NCBI GenBank assembly: GCA_033439265.1
Contig: JAVTVX010000004.1
Location: forward strand, 13,095,701-13,159,700
From: Dillenia suffruticosa
Lineage: Eukaryota; Streptophyta; Magnoliopsida; Dilleniales; Dilleniaceae
Length of the DNA: 64,000 bases
Direction: 5' to 3'
The notes under the pieces were generated by a model. It saw only the letters and a list, made by a program, of their open reading frames with translations. It had not been told where the DNA came from and made no database searches. This document shows positions 24,900 through 35,329 of this stretch, piece by piece. A program made the translations under genes and the position numbers. The stretch's first letter is position 1, and the number at the start of each line of letters is the position of its first letter.

Positions 24900-25870
24900 C
24901 AAGGGCCGTAGGCCAATGAGTAGCATTGCTAGTGAAATGAAGTGATCTAAATCAGAGACTTTCATCATTTTGTTCTTAAACTTGTCTAAAAAATCCTTAG
25001 GGGTTCATCATCTCTTTGTCATAGAGACAAGAGAGAGGTTGACTTCCTCTTAGCTCTTTGACTGATCATAAAATGTGTTTCGAACTATTGCCAGAGTTAG
25101 GAAATGTTCTTGATGCTGAATGGAGGGAGTGAATTAAACCAAGTCAGGATGTTTCCCTTTAAAGTTGTAGAAAAGTACTTGCACATGGTGGCATCTGGCA
25201 TGTCTCTCAAGATCATAACTATCATGAAGTAGGCAGCATGATCTCGAGAGTCAGTGGTGTTGTCATACCTCTCCATAGGAGGTGGGAACACATCTTGTGG
25301 CATGGGCTTAGTGGAGACTTTAGGATTAAAAGAAAAGAGACTAGTGGCATATGCAGTGGCGTCCCCTTTGCTTATACTAACGTGTTTCAACTCGACAGCT
25401 ACGAGATCCTTAACCTGCTTCCTTAGGTCGTTAGGATCATGTTGGGAATTGATCGAGGGCTCTTAGTTTCTTCAGGGATAGAGTCTATGCATGCGCAATT
25501 GCTCTAATCTTGGGAAGAGGACGATCCTTCATATCGACACGACTAAGCTCTTATAACTGTTTATTCATTCCTTGTATCTTCGATCCAAGCCTCTCCATTT
25601 CTGAGTGATGGAGTTGTCAGGAGAGGTCAAAATAACAGGTGGAACTGGCTAGTCTTGGGGTTGGTCCTATGGTTGTATAGCGAGCAAGTGAGGATCTTCC
25701 TTGGGAAGCGTTTCTATTTGATGTGGAGGGCGAATAGTCGGAGTGTCTGGCTGGTTTTTGGGAGGTGTTGGTAGAGGGGTGTTTGTAGGATTGGACGTCT
25801 ATCTTCTCGCAATGGACATGGCTTTTTAAGTGCTAGCGTTCCTTCTTCTTGATGGCATGGCAATTGAAAA
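24900..25870 (-). other. Gypsy gag region of the Tat-like element
   Basis: A minus-strand segment (25390 to 25097) carries YDNTTDSRDHAAYFMIV, CKYFSTTLKGNILTWFNSLP and FSIKN, a very typical plant gypsy capsid (retrotrans_gag) signature. It is part of the fossil at 20100-26765. Confidence 0.8.
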
Positions 25871-26765
25871 GACAGTAAGACTGGACATGGAATATGCTAG
25901 CTAAGGAATCGGTCTATTCCCATAGACAACGTCAATTTGATGGAAGTGGGTTTGCTCTATAGACCTGAGTGTGAAATTGAAGTAACGAGGAGTTTTCAAG
26001 GTCTTTGAAAGTGATGAGAACAACAAATACTATTGGAGGCTACTTTGGCAGGGAGATTTCGACGCTCAAGTCAGAGAAAGTGGTTTTAAAAAATAAAAAA
26101 CAGAATGAGAAGAGTTATGAGATACCCTGTGTTATCTTTGTGTAATAACTATAGAGTTCCTAAGAACATACCTGGATGGCTTCTGATGCTGAACATATAT
26201 AGCATGTGTATGATAAGTTATGTACGAGTTTAGGGGTATAGAAATTATAGTTTTCTTGTAAAGAAATTATCGAGTAATTTTTGAAATTACAGAGATTATA
26301 GTTAATGATATCTAACAGATTTAGTATCATTTTAGATAAGGAAAGTTCATCTTGTCATGGAAGCTTCCTGCCTTATCGAGAGTGACTACATATATATGTT
26401 TCTTTATTGGGAGATATTTTTTCGAGATCAGGAAAGATTCAAATCCAATTAAGCTAGATTTAAATTAGTTAGAAATTTACTTTTTTAATGGATCGTTTCA
26501 AATTGTGCTTATTACGTGATGGAATGAATTATGTTTGTATTAATGGGACATATCCATTGAAAAGTAGGATAACCGAGAGACTCAAGCACTGAGAGCCGAG
26601 ATGATCAAGTGGTCAGGAGTAGCTGGCTTCTCAAGAAGGTAAAATTGAAAGAGTCGAAAGGAATGCTTAACCAAGAGAGCAGTTAACTGAGGGACCGAGT
26701 GCATGTTTAGTCGCTTATGGACAGTATGGGCCGTTGAACCATATACTTTCACAATCAACAATCAA

Positions 26766-27816
26766 TTCCAAAGCAATAAAAGTATACCCTAATACTCGTG
26801 TATTGTGCACAAGAGCATTCTGCCCTACCAAATCAATAAATAGAAACATTGTCGCATGGTTGGTGATGTGTGGTCAAGATACTTGAGGCAATGCAATTTG
26901 AAAATCTTACCATTTCATCGTCAACACGGATTTCTAGTTTTGACATTTTACGCATAATTGGATAGGAGGCCATTGTGTGCTTATTTTTTTCTTTATTTTA
27001 AAATTAATGATTGGACATCTAGGCAACATTGTAGCATAGTAGTTTTATTTTGTGATCACCGCATCCTTTTTTATGACAATTTATTGATATTTCAATGGAT
27101 TGACACCTTTCAAATGGTTTTTGAATGACCCTTTTGATATTTACATTCTATTAGTACCTCTGAACACGTCAAATACATAGTAAGTACTATGAACCTTATC
27201 AAACTTTCAAAAGATAGGTGTAAGCAATTGACGATATGATATCATTCCCTATCTACTGAATTTCACTCGAATGGATCCTTTAGCTGTGAACATGGTTGGC
27301 AACTGTTCTCCCTATAAGAACGATGGTGATAAATATGTCAGCAGGATACAATGGTCTCATTTTTTTTATTATACCAATCGATATCTGGAATCGTACTCTA
27401 ATTAATCCGATCTGAAACTTGAAGTGATCCATTTAAGGGGATTACTCTCTCAACATGTTTGTTCCATATTCCATTTGCGAGTCGAATTCGTGACCTTGAT
27501 TAAAAAATTTAACACCACATCCTACTATATCACTAACCGTTGATATAGTCTCATCTTTTGACGCACACTATTTTATGTTTGGCACATCCAATTGTTATTA
27601 AGAGTGAATTTGAAAAAAAATTTTATATGGTGTTGAATGTTGCGATGTTGTTTGGACTTTATTAACATCTTAGTGAGGTACTAGCTACTCTGACTTTTGA
27701 TATACATTTTGATTAATACAGCGTTGCTGTGTAATTTACTAGGAATGTTCTTGTTAATCATGTTAACCTGCTGGAAATTTTTTGCTTTGCATAATCTTTA
27801 ATGTGTCTCCATTTAG
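26766..27816 (+). other. Host intron remainder
   Basis: Ordinary AT-rich intron DNA between the Tat-like element and the next host exon. It ends in a pyrimidine-containing tract and TTTAG acceptor at 27812-27816. No other feature seen. Confidence 0.45.
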
Positions 27817-27949
27817 GGTTTTTCTTCATATGGGGGTGGTGATGATGAAAAAGGTCTGGCATATCTAGAGCAATGGGCAAAGAAAGATTCAAGACCTTTA
27901 ATGCTCAATTTGAAGTGCTTTGTCCGAGGCAATCTCGGTGGACAATTCT
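27817..27949 (+). CDS. Host gene exon containing the GGGDDEKG motif
   Basis: It begins in phase 0 after the ATTTAG acceptor and reads GFSSYGGGDDEKG, LAYLEQWAKKDSRPLMLNLK and CFVRGNLGGQF. The end is either a GTAACA donor at 27950-27951, a GTGGAC donor slightly upstream (one base after CTC), or the insertion point of an LTR starting TGTAACACC at 27950. If the last is right, the exon was cut by the insertion and resumes at about 32945. Confidence 0.6.
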
Positions 27950-28325
27950 TGTAACACCGAAAAAAAATGACTATCAGAAATAGGCTTTCAGCGATGGAAA
28001 ATCTACCGCTAAAAGCCTATTTTTAGTCGCTGAAAAGTATCAGGGATGAATTTTTCTGTCGTTAAATCCGTCACTGATAGTGACCCTACTAATTATTAGC
28101 AACGGAAAAAATCTGTCGTTAATTTGTGAATTCTGAAAAAAAAAAAATAGAAGTTTGCTTCAACCCGCCCACACAGCCAAATTGCCTCCTGTGAGTTTCG
28201 AACCTACAAGCTAGCCACTAGACCCAATGTTATTAGAATCGTGCCGCGTATTGACTCCTAAAATTCAAAAATATGGTTGAACCGATTGGACTATGGATCA
28301 ATATGGTCGAACTGTTGATTTTTTA

Positions 28326-28354
28326 ATAATAATTATATATATATATATATATAT
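28326..28354. repeat. TA microsatellite
   Basis: Uninterrupted run of TA dinucleotides inside the CACTA-like element. Confidence 0.85.
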
Positions 28355-29108
28355 ACATAATCAATAATTATTTTTAAAACTCGTATTAATAATTAAAAAC
28401 TAAACAACTAAATTATAAAATCATATAAAATATAAATTAAAATCATAATATAAAAAATTGATAATTTCATCATCTCATAGAAATTAAAAAAAATAAAAAA
28501 CAATTTTAAAAGTACGAATATTTCCGATCAATAAACTTCATATAATTTCATAATATCCTACACCTACTAATCCCAACGTGTTACATGAACATAAAATTAA
28601 TTTCATCTTGAGCAGCATCAACTCCAATTGAAAAAGTGAACTTGTCAAATGTATAATATGATCATGAGGTAGAAAAAGAAAAAATAATTACTCACAATTG
28701 ATGATACTGCAGAAATGATTCAAACAAGGTCCTTACTTGTCAATTGTTCACAATCACATTATTCACAAACTATGTCTTAATTTGTCAAATGCTCACATAG
28801 TTCACATTGATGCTGCAGAAATAAAGCACACAACTAAACCATACTAATTGATGCTGCAGACATTGTTCAAATGTTTACATTGTTCACAAACATTGTTCAC
28901 ATTGATGCTGCAAACAAATCTCAAGTAGGTTGTTAAGGAGACAATTAAACAATGCTAATCTAGACAAATCTCAAATGTTTTACATTAATTCCTTATACTT
29001 GCGGTTACAGAATAGAGAATATTACACATTCCTTACATGTTCACAATTAAACTATGCTAATACAAAGGTGATGCACATTGGAGAGACAGAGAAGATTGCA
29101 CATTGCAC

Positions 29109-29112
<4 letters not shown>

Positions 29113-29148
<36 letters not shown>
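29113..29148. repeat. GA microsatellite
   Basis: Near-perfect run of GA dinucleotides. Further impure GA-rich tracts follow at 29420-29650. Confidence 0.85.
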
Positions 29149-29151
<3 letters not shown>

Positions 29152-30839
29152 TTGGATATTGGATCGTAATAGTAGAGCCGTGACTCCAAAATAGAGAGTG
29201 ATTACCTGTGATTGAAATTGAAGATTATTGAAATCGAAATCGAAATTGAGAGTGAGAAGACGAAATTGAAGGCTTTTATTATAAAAACCCTAAAAATTGG
29301 TACTTTAAATTCAAAATCCTAAAAATTAAAATCTAATCCTAAATATGTTGAAACTTGAGTGATCGACTTTATCTTACTAAAGAATTGATGAACATCAAGC
29401 CTGGAGCCATGGACTGTGAATTGCTGAGCCCGAGAATTAGTAGTGAGAGTGAAGTCGAAGACGAAGAGAGAAGACGAAGATGAAGACTGTGAGAGTGACA
29501 GAAAGCAGTGAGTGAAAGAGAGCGGTGGAGTCAGAGAGAGCAAGAGAGAGAGCAGTGATAGTGAGAGCGAGAGAGAGTAGTGATGGTAAGAGTGAGAGAG
29601 AGCAGTGAGGTGAGGGTAAGGGTGAGGGTGAGGGTGAGGGAGAGATGAAGATGAAGATCGTGAATGTGAAAAGAGCGACAAAAAACAGAGAAAGCAACTT
29701 TTTTTTAGGTTTTAACTCTAAACTGCGGTTTTATTTAAAGTTGATGGTTTAAGCGGTTCATGTTGGAACCACCGGTTCAGTTGTAAAATTGTATTTTTAT
29801 TCAACCGAACCGCAAAATTGTTTTGAGAAGGGTTGAATCGACTGAACCGACGGTTTAGTCCGGTTTTTATAACATTGACTAGACCAACTTAGTTATCTAC
29901 TGATATTTCTTTTTTTTTTTCTACTTATTATCTTTATCTCATATTTTTTAATAATTATAAAATTATAATTTATTATAAAATAATAAAACAATTTTATTTT
30001 AGCTTAAAATAAAATAATAAAATAATTTGAAAAAATAAAATAAAAATAAAAAGAATTATTAAATAAAATTTAAAAATTTAAAAATAAAAAAATAAAAAAA
30101 TAAAAATACTAATCTGTTGGTAATCTATCATTAATGGCTGTATATATATACTTTTTTTTTTTTTATTTTTTGTCCTTCACCAATTCACCGACGGATTAGC
30201 GATGGAATATTTCCGTCGCTAAAAATTCCGTCGGTGATAAATTTACAATTATTTTTTATTTTTTATTTTTAGGATTTAGTGACGCAAATATTTTCGTCGT
30301 TAATCCGTCGGTTTTCAATCCATTTCTAATCCGTCGTTATTACTGACGGATTTTTTCCTATCGGTATTTATCTATCGTTGATATTGATTTTTCTAATAGT
30401 GAATCCAACTGTGATGTTGACTTTAAAGAATCATTTGAGATTTCTATATCTTGTAAAATGTAAGAAAATAATTAATTTTGATGAAAGTGTAGATTTTGGT
30501 TTTTGAGTTTCACGAAAACTTTCTTAATTTCTTGATTGATAGACTTTTGATTTTTAAATTCTCGGTTATCTGGAATATTTTGTTTGATTGATAAACTCTT
30601 GATTTTTAAATTCTCAGTTATCAAAATATTTTGTATTAGGTAGAATTTAACTTTTTTTTGTAAGAAATTTATTTGCTCAATAGAGTTTTAACATTCGATA
30701 CATTGTTCTTCCAAATTTTAACTTCCTACTCGGTGGTAAATGTTTAAACTTATTTATCTCTCTCTCCCTCGGTACACTCTATTATGTTTTAATAATTGTT
30801 ACCTTTTGGTATATTATCCATTTTTTTCTCGGTACATCA

Positions 30840-31040
30840 TTTTCCTTTTACCTGTAGGTAGTATCAAGACATTTACATCTCTCAGTTTTACACTTGAGTC
30901 TCTCAGTTTTCCTGGTGTTGGAGCACCTTTTCCATCTGCTCACCTCTCGGATTCCTTGCTTGAATACTAGTAGTCGTAGAGATTTGAACACCAGTACTCC
31001 AAGTCCTCTAGAAAATTTTTTACCATTAGGCCACAAAAAA
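30840..31040 (-). mobile_element. Probable tRNA-derived SINE
   Basis: On the minus strand a box A-like TGGCCTAATGGTA (31033-31021) is followed about 30 bases later by a box B-like GGTGTTCAAATC (30992-30981). That is the internal RNA polymerase III promoter spacing of plant tRNA-derived SINEs. A unique body follows leftward. I could not find the 3' tail or target duplications, so the length is a guess. Confidence 0.45.
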
Positions 31041-32944
31041 CCTTTAATTATATAATACATAATTTATATTATATCCCATATTTTAAACATTCTACATTTA
31101 TTTATTTTTCATAAATTTTGATTTTCACGCCAACATTCCTTTCTTATTTATCAAACGTATCTTTCTCGGCAAAACATAATCTGAAGTACTTAAAATCTAT
31201 AGAATTGACCTTCCTAGCAAGCCAAAAAGACATAGTGGACACATTGGATAATTTAGAAGTGTAAGAAGATTATTAAACAAATATTAGAAATGGATTTAAA
31301 GATAAAAAGAGGGATGAGACTCCAAACCACCCAAACATTTTCACTTCAGTTTTCTAGGTTATTCTCCTCTCTTCTCCTAAAGTCAATTGATTTATCACCA
31401 AAACTCAAGATTAGAGATTCCAAACTATTAATCTAACTTCTCAAAATTAGATTTTAACTTTGATTTTGAAGAAAAACTTAAGGATTTAGAGTTGTCACAA
31501 AAGTAGAGAATCAAGAGTTTTGGTATAAGCCAAACCAAAGGGGTTTTTTGGAGATGAAATTAAAGTATTATGATCTTTTTATTCTAAGTTTTAATTTATC
31601 TAACTACTTGTCTATTGGATTTGGAAGATTTAAAATCACATTAAGTGAGAAAAAAATAGGTTTTGAATGTTTAGGTTTTTGGGTTTACTTGAATTGATTG
31701 ATATCGATGATTGTGGTTATTTGATAATTTCCCTTAAGGTTGGACAAATCTGATCGAGGCAAGACCTTTATTTTGAAGAAATTTGAGAGTAACTATCCTC
31801 TCCAACACAGTGATAGATAGATTGTTATGTTTGTGAATGTGAAAAATGTTTTTCTTGGCTTTTCTAAAATGAATTTTTCATAATTTGAATTTATAAAATA
31901 TTTTGTAAATGTGGAGCGTTTTTAGAACTATTTGAATTTGTGTCATGTTAAATTTTCTTATGGATATTGTTCATAAATTTATGAATCGGGAATTTTGCTG
32001 ATTTTTTATGGCACATGATATGATTTTTACAAAATGATGCATGCCTGGTATGTGACTATCCATATAAATGTCATGACCAGTTTAATTTTCCACAGTCTGA
32101 TTCGATGGAGTGGTGTGGTTGGAGTTTGTTAGACTTGAGGGTAGATGTGGTAGAGAGATACCTCCTAATTCCCTGTCAAGCTAATTTGGTTGGACAATCT
32201 CGGAAGTTTCGAGCTAACGTCAAGGCTGCAGGTAATGTTTATGATTAGTAATAATTGAAAATGTCTTATCGTTTTCCCCATTGGTCCGGGCCAAGTCTTT
32301 GGTGGGAGGATTTTAAAACAAATCCTTAGGTTTTAGAAATGTGCATATTGAATACTTATTATATTTCAAGGAAATTATAACATTTATTGAAAAATATTAA
32401 GATGACCACATGATAATTTTGTTGAATCAGAAATGTGATTTTAAAAATATTGTTTGACATTCTTATACTTATCACTAATTTCCTTACACAATTATACCAT
32501 TACACTTTATTTACCGAATATTTTTATACTCATTTCTTTATTTTTATTCTTTTCAGAGAAAGTGTAGGAATAAAGGCCACTTCATCGCTAGCTAGATCTA
32601 GACGAGGAGAGAGTCTTCCCAAATCACTATTGGTATTAGTTTTTCCTAATTGTGGATTTTTGAAACATGTAGACGTATCCATCGGTGAGTATTTTAAAAA
32701 TGTATATTTTATATATGCTTTTTAAAGTTAGAACTTATATTTTAGAATTTATATTTTGAAATGATAAATATTTATTTGTTCCTTACATATTTTAGATTTA
32801 GATATTTTATATGTTGGATTTCTTAATTGGGAAATGGTATCATCGTAGCCTTACGGGAACTTGGAGTGTATATTGGTGATTGTATGTATTTTTAGATCAC
32901 GTGGTGATTGTCGCATACTTGGACTTGAGGGTCGGGCATGACAG

Positions 32945-33032
32945 TTCCTGAATCAGAACAGTGCGAGTCTTTGAGGCTGGCAATCACTGAAGTTCCATTA
33001 CCTGCTTATTGCTCTTTCCTCAAGTGTTTCAG
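32945..33032 (+). CDS. Host gene exon (VPESEQCESLRLAITEV)
   Basis: The coding phase is clear: CCT GAA TCA GAA ... AAG TGT TTC AG, then a GTACG donor at 33033. Upstream sequence is CATGACAG, which is both a usable AG acceptor and the end of a gypsy-type LTR. It joins in phase to 34549. The phase from the exon ending at 27949 does not fit with the GTAACA donor but would fit with a GTGGAC donor a few bases upstream. Confidence 0.6.
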
Positions 33033-33642
33033 GTACGTTTCTCATTTCTTTATTTGGCATCTCTTTCTTACAAGTCATGCATCTTTCTTTTTTCTTTTTC
33101 TTCTGGCTTTAAAAAGGTCGATGGTACAGGCCATAGGCCCATGATCGAAGCGGGGAAAAACCAGTACTTCAGATCTTCACCATAAGATCTTCGATTGGAT
33201 GTTGATTCAGTTCTTTGAAGGAAAGACTTGGAAGGATACAAGGCGTTAAATTTCTAGTGGCGAGAAACGTCATTTTTTTTCTCTCCTAATAAGTTGTTTA
33301 GGTGTCGGCGTACATTGTTCTATATGTTGTAAATTGAGTCTGATAAATCAAAGTTCCAGTGGTGGCTTACTGTTTTCCTTCTTGTCGAGGCTTTTTTAAT
33401 TTCATTCACATTATTTCAATCATTCCTCATTTTTATTTTTCAATTATTGCATGGTAACGGAGAGGATTAGACTTGGCAAGTAAAATAGTTGGCAAATAGA
33501 CTCCTACTTGATATGACACGATGCAGGACAATAACTTGAATTAAATGTATTTTGGATCAAAATTGATGAATATGCCCGAAAGGATATTCATCTTCTATCA
33601 CATTTTACGTACTATTTATCTTCTTTTCATTATAAGGAAATA
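33033..33642 (+). other. Host intron DNA
   Basis: Ordinary intron sequence before a CACTA-derived insertion. Nothing else recognised. Confidence 0.45.
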
Positions 33643-34264
33643 CACTATCAACGACAAAAAATTATTGACAAAAAAAAAATTCATCAGTAATAGCGACGGA
33701 TTTGCAATAGATTAACGTCAGACTAAATATCAAGAAATTAACGACAAAAAAATTTTCGTCGCTAATTCATCACTAATATGTTAAACAGAAAAAAAAATTA
33801 TATGAATCTATTAGCGATGGATTATAGACAAAATTTTTAGTGACGGAAAATTTCCGTCGCTAATCTATTAGTGTAGTGCTGAAGGGTAAAAATAAAAAAA
33901 AAAATATGTACAGCTATCAGCGACAGCATGAGGCCGCATGCAAACGGGTGCATGGGACTGAGGGTTCCAATTTTTAGTGACGGATTTTTTTCCATCGCTA
34001 ATTCACCACTGAGCATGTATCTTAGGGCTCAATAATCAATGACTGAATTTTTTATCGGATATTTTTAGCGACAGATTTTTTTCCATTGCTAATCTGTCAC
34101 TAATATTAGTGATGGATTGCTGTTTCGTCGGTAAAAATTAATGAGATGGTATTTTATGATTGATTTAGTGACGGAAAAAATCCGTTGCTAATACTCTTTA
34201 ACGATAAAATTTTTACTTTCAGTTATAAAAATTTCTATCACTGATACCTAAATTTTTAGTAGTG
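33643..34264 (+). mobile_element. Short CACTA-derived element (622 bp)
   Basis: It begins CACTATCAACGACAAAAA and ends AATTTTTAGTAGTG, with palindromic words such as GACGGAAAATTTCCGTCGC and GACGAAAATTTTTTTGTCG-like repeats throughout. It has no coding capacity, so it is a MITE-sized non-autonomous member of the same family as those at 11145 and 27955. No 3-bp duplication was apparent (ATA and TTT). It lies in a host intron. Confidence 0.65.
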
Positions 34265-34548
34265 TTTCATTCTTGAACATCGAAATTGTACATTAAACTA
34301 TACTAAAAAAAGAGCACATTTATAGTTCTTGAGATATTTGTGTTGTGACATAAAGATTTTGAAACTAAATTTGTTTCCGTGCTGCTCGGCATCTTGGGGT
34401 ATGTGAAACACCTCTTTGTTACTAAATAAAAGAGCACCCGAAAGCCTCTTCGCAACTTACATCTCAATTTTACGAATCCAAGCTACACTCTTCTAGCTAT
34501 AGCAATTGATGCTATTAACTCCTTTTTCCAATTTTTTCCCTTTTACAG

Positions 34549-34592
34549 TGAGATCCATAAACAGATCTCCGCAAGTTCGGCAGCGCAAAAAG
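34549..34592 (+). CDS. Host gene exon, 44 nt
   Basis: Bounded by TTTTACAG and a GTTGTT donor. It reads EIHKQISASSAAQK in the phase required by the exon ending at 33032 and leaves one base for the next exon. Small but phase-consistent on both sides. Confidence 0.6.
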
Positions 34593-34854
34593 GTTGTTGC
34601 TTTTTTTTGTTATTAATAATGATAAGTACGGCATTGATAAATATGGCATGCATGGGGCACAAGAGGATCTATGAGGTGTGACCCCTACTTTTTTGTTAAA
34701 TTTATCTTCAGAAATGGTTTGCCATTTAACTGAACATTAAAAATTTATTTTGACTCGGCACTTGAATCTTGTATGAAATTGGAAAGATGATTCTATATGG
34801 CATTGGAAATATCATATGTCGTTACTATTGTATTTACTATTTTTGGTTTGGCAG

Positions 34855-34904
34855 GCCCTAAATCCAAATCCCTTCTATATGTCTCAGTCATTTCAGCAAA
34901 TTAA
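34855..34904 (+). CDS. Host gene last coding exon
   Basis: After the acceptor TTTGGTTTGGCAG the frame reads GPKSKSLLYVSVISAN and a TAA stop. The following roughly 420 bp up to the copia element at about 35330 has no coding pattern I can support and may be the 3' untranslated region. Confidence 0.55.
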
Positions 34905-35329
34905 ATCAGTATCTTCATCTCATCTTGCTCAGCGACATCTTTGTCTCATTTCCAGTTGTCTAAGTTACAGTGCTGATTTTGTCCAGTCTCTTAATCCCAT
35001 TCAATTAGAAAAATAACACCACTATTTATATTTTCTGACGTCAAAATTGGCCTCATGTACGGCCTTTCTTGAACTCCCCTGTTGGCACCTGAAGTCTGCG
35101 TCTTACTTTTTGGGTGTCATATCGTCAACGGATCACTACCATCACTGGCCTCTTCTCTTTCTTTTCCGGCAATGTCTTCAAACAAGGCTGTCTTCTTCTT
35201 GTTGTTCTAGCCTCTTCACTCTTCCTTGCTGGGAACTTCATTCTGGTTCTCTGTAGCTACCCCAGCCTATTCATTGAATCTTTTCTGATCATGAGCTGCC
35301 TCAGATCTCCATCAATATGTCATCAGGTG

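Larger units (their letters stand above)
20100..26765 (-). mobile_element. Non-autonomous Tat-like Ty3/gypsy element
   Basis: Direct repeats near the ends (around 20150-20275 and 26600-26735, roughly 75-80% alike) are the LTRs; neither outer limit is sharp. Minus-strand gag lies at about 25870-24900, with the DHAAYFMIVMILRDMPDA and CKYFSTTLKG motifs of gypsy gag. No pol was seen between gag and the 3' end. On the opposite strand at about 20700-22850 is a separate region related to the plus-strand region at 62755-64000. It fits the antisense ORF that Tat-lineage elements carry near the 3' LTR. A 26-bp minisatellite lies at 23083-23466. It is an old, broken fossil with many breaks, inside a host intron. 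Confidence 0.7.
27955..30403 (+). mobile_element. CACTA-like non-autonomous element
   Basis: The left end CACCGAAAAAAAATGAC and right end TTTTTCTAATAGTG are degenerate CACTA termini. Arrays of motifs such as TTAGCGACGGAAAA, TCCGTCGCTAA and TTTCCGTCGC follow inside at 27970-28110 and 30180-30380. The 2 kb interior holds TA and GA microsatellites (28326-28354, 29113-29148), a serine-leucine-rich open frame caused by GA repeats at about 29440-29690, and no transposase. No clean 3-bp target duplication was seen. Confidence 0.55.
27950..32943 (-). mobile_element. Gypsy-type LTR with nested elements, within the host gene
   Basis: The left end TGTAACACCGA mirrors the CGGTGTTACA end of the LTR at 3952-10071. 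The right end GGTCGGGCATGACA mirrors TGTCATGCCC-type starts at 49077 and 3952, so this copy lies in the opposite orientation. The landmark near 31785-31815 (ACTATCCTCTCCAACACAGTG) matches the complement of 8386-8415. It contains a CACTA-like element and a SINE. Flanking 5-mers ATTCT and GTTCC are only weakly alike. The outer limits, especially the left, are inferential. Confidence 0.45.
18846..34904 (+). pseudogene. Unrecognised host gene (3' part), exons spread by transposons, probably dead
   Basis: At least six segments read as exons of one plus-strand gene: 18846-18988, 19097-19267, 27817-27949, 32945-33032, 34549-34592 and 34855-34904. Most junctions have GT/AG sites and compatible phases, and the last exon ends in TAA at 34902-34904 after SLLYVSVISAN. 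I do not recognise the protein. It looks soluble, with stretches such as DAILLPEQAIAHDF, LAYLEQWAKKDSRPLMLNLK and LAITEVPLPAYCSFLKCF. Intron 2 (8.5 kb) holds a Tat-like element. The third and fourth exons are separated by 5 kb of LTR-type, CACTA-like and SINE sequence. Intron 5 of this model (33033-34548) holds a CACTA derivative. The first exon carries an in-frame TAA and the frame between the third and fourth exons does not carry through, so it is probably a pseudogene. 5' exons may lie outside the window. Confidence 0.6.

Noticed and set aside
28193-28207. tRNA box B-like sequence (complement GTAGGTTCGAAACTC)
   Set aside because: The only box A-like partner (GGTCTAGTGGCTAG) is too close for a tRNA or SINE promoter, and no cloverleaf could be drawn.
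29319-29697. Ser/Leu/Pro-rich minus-strand open frames of about 90-120 codons
   Set aside because: They are translations of impure GA repeats within a CACTA-like element, with no conserved motif.
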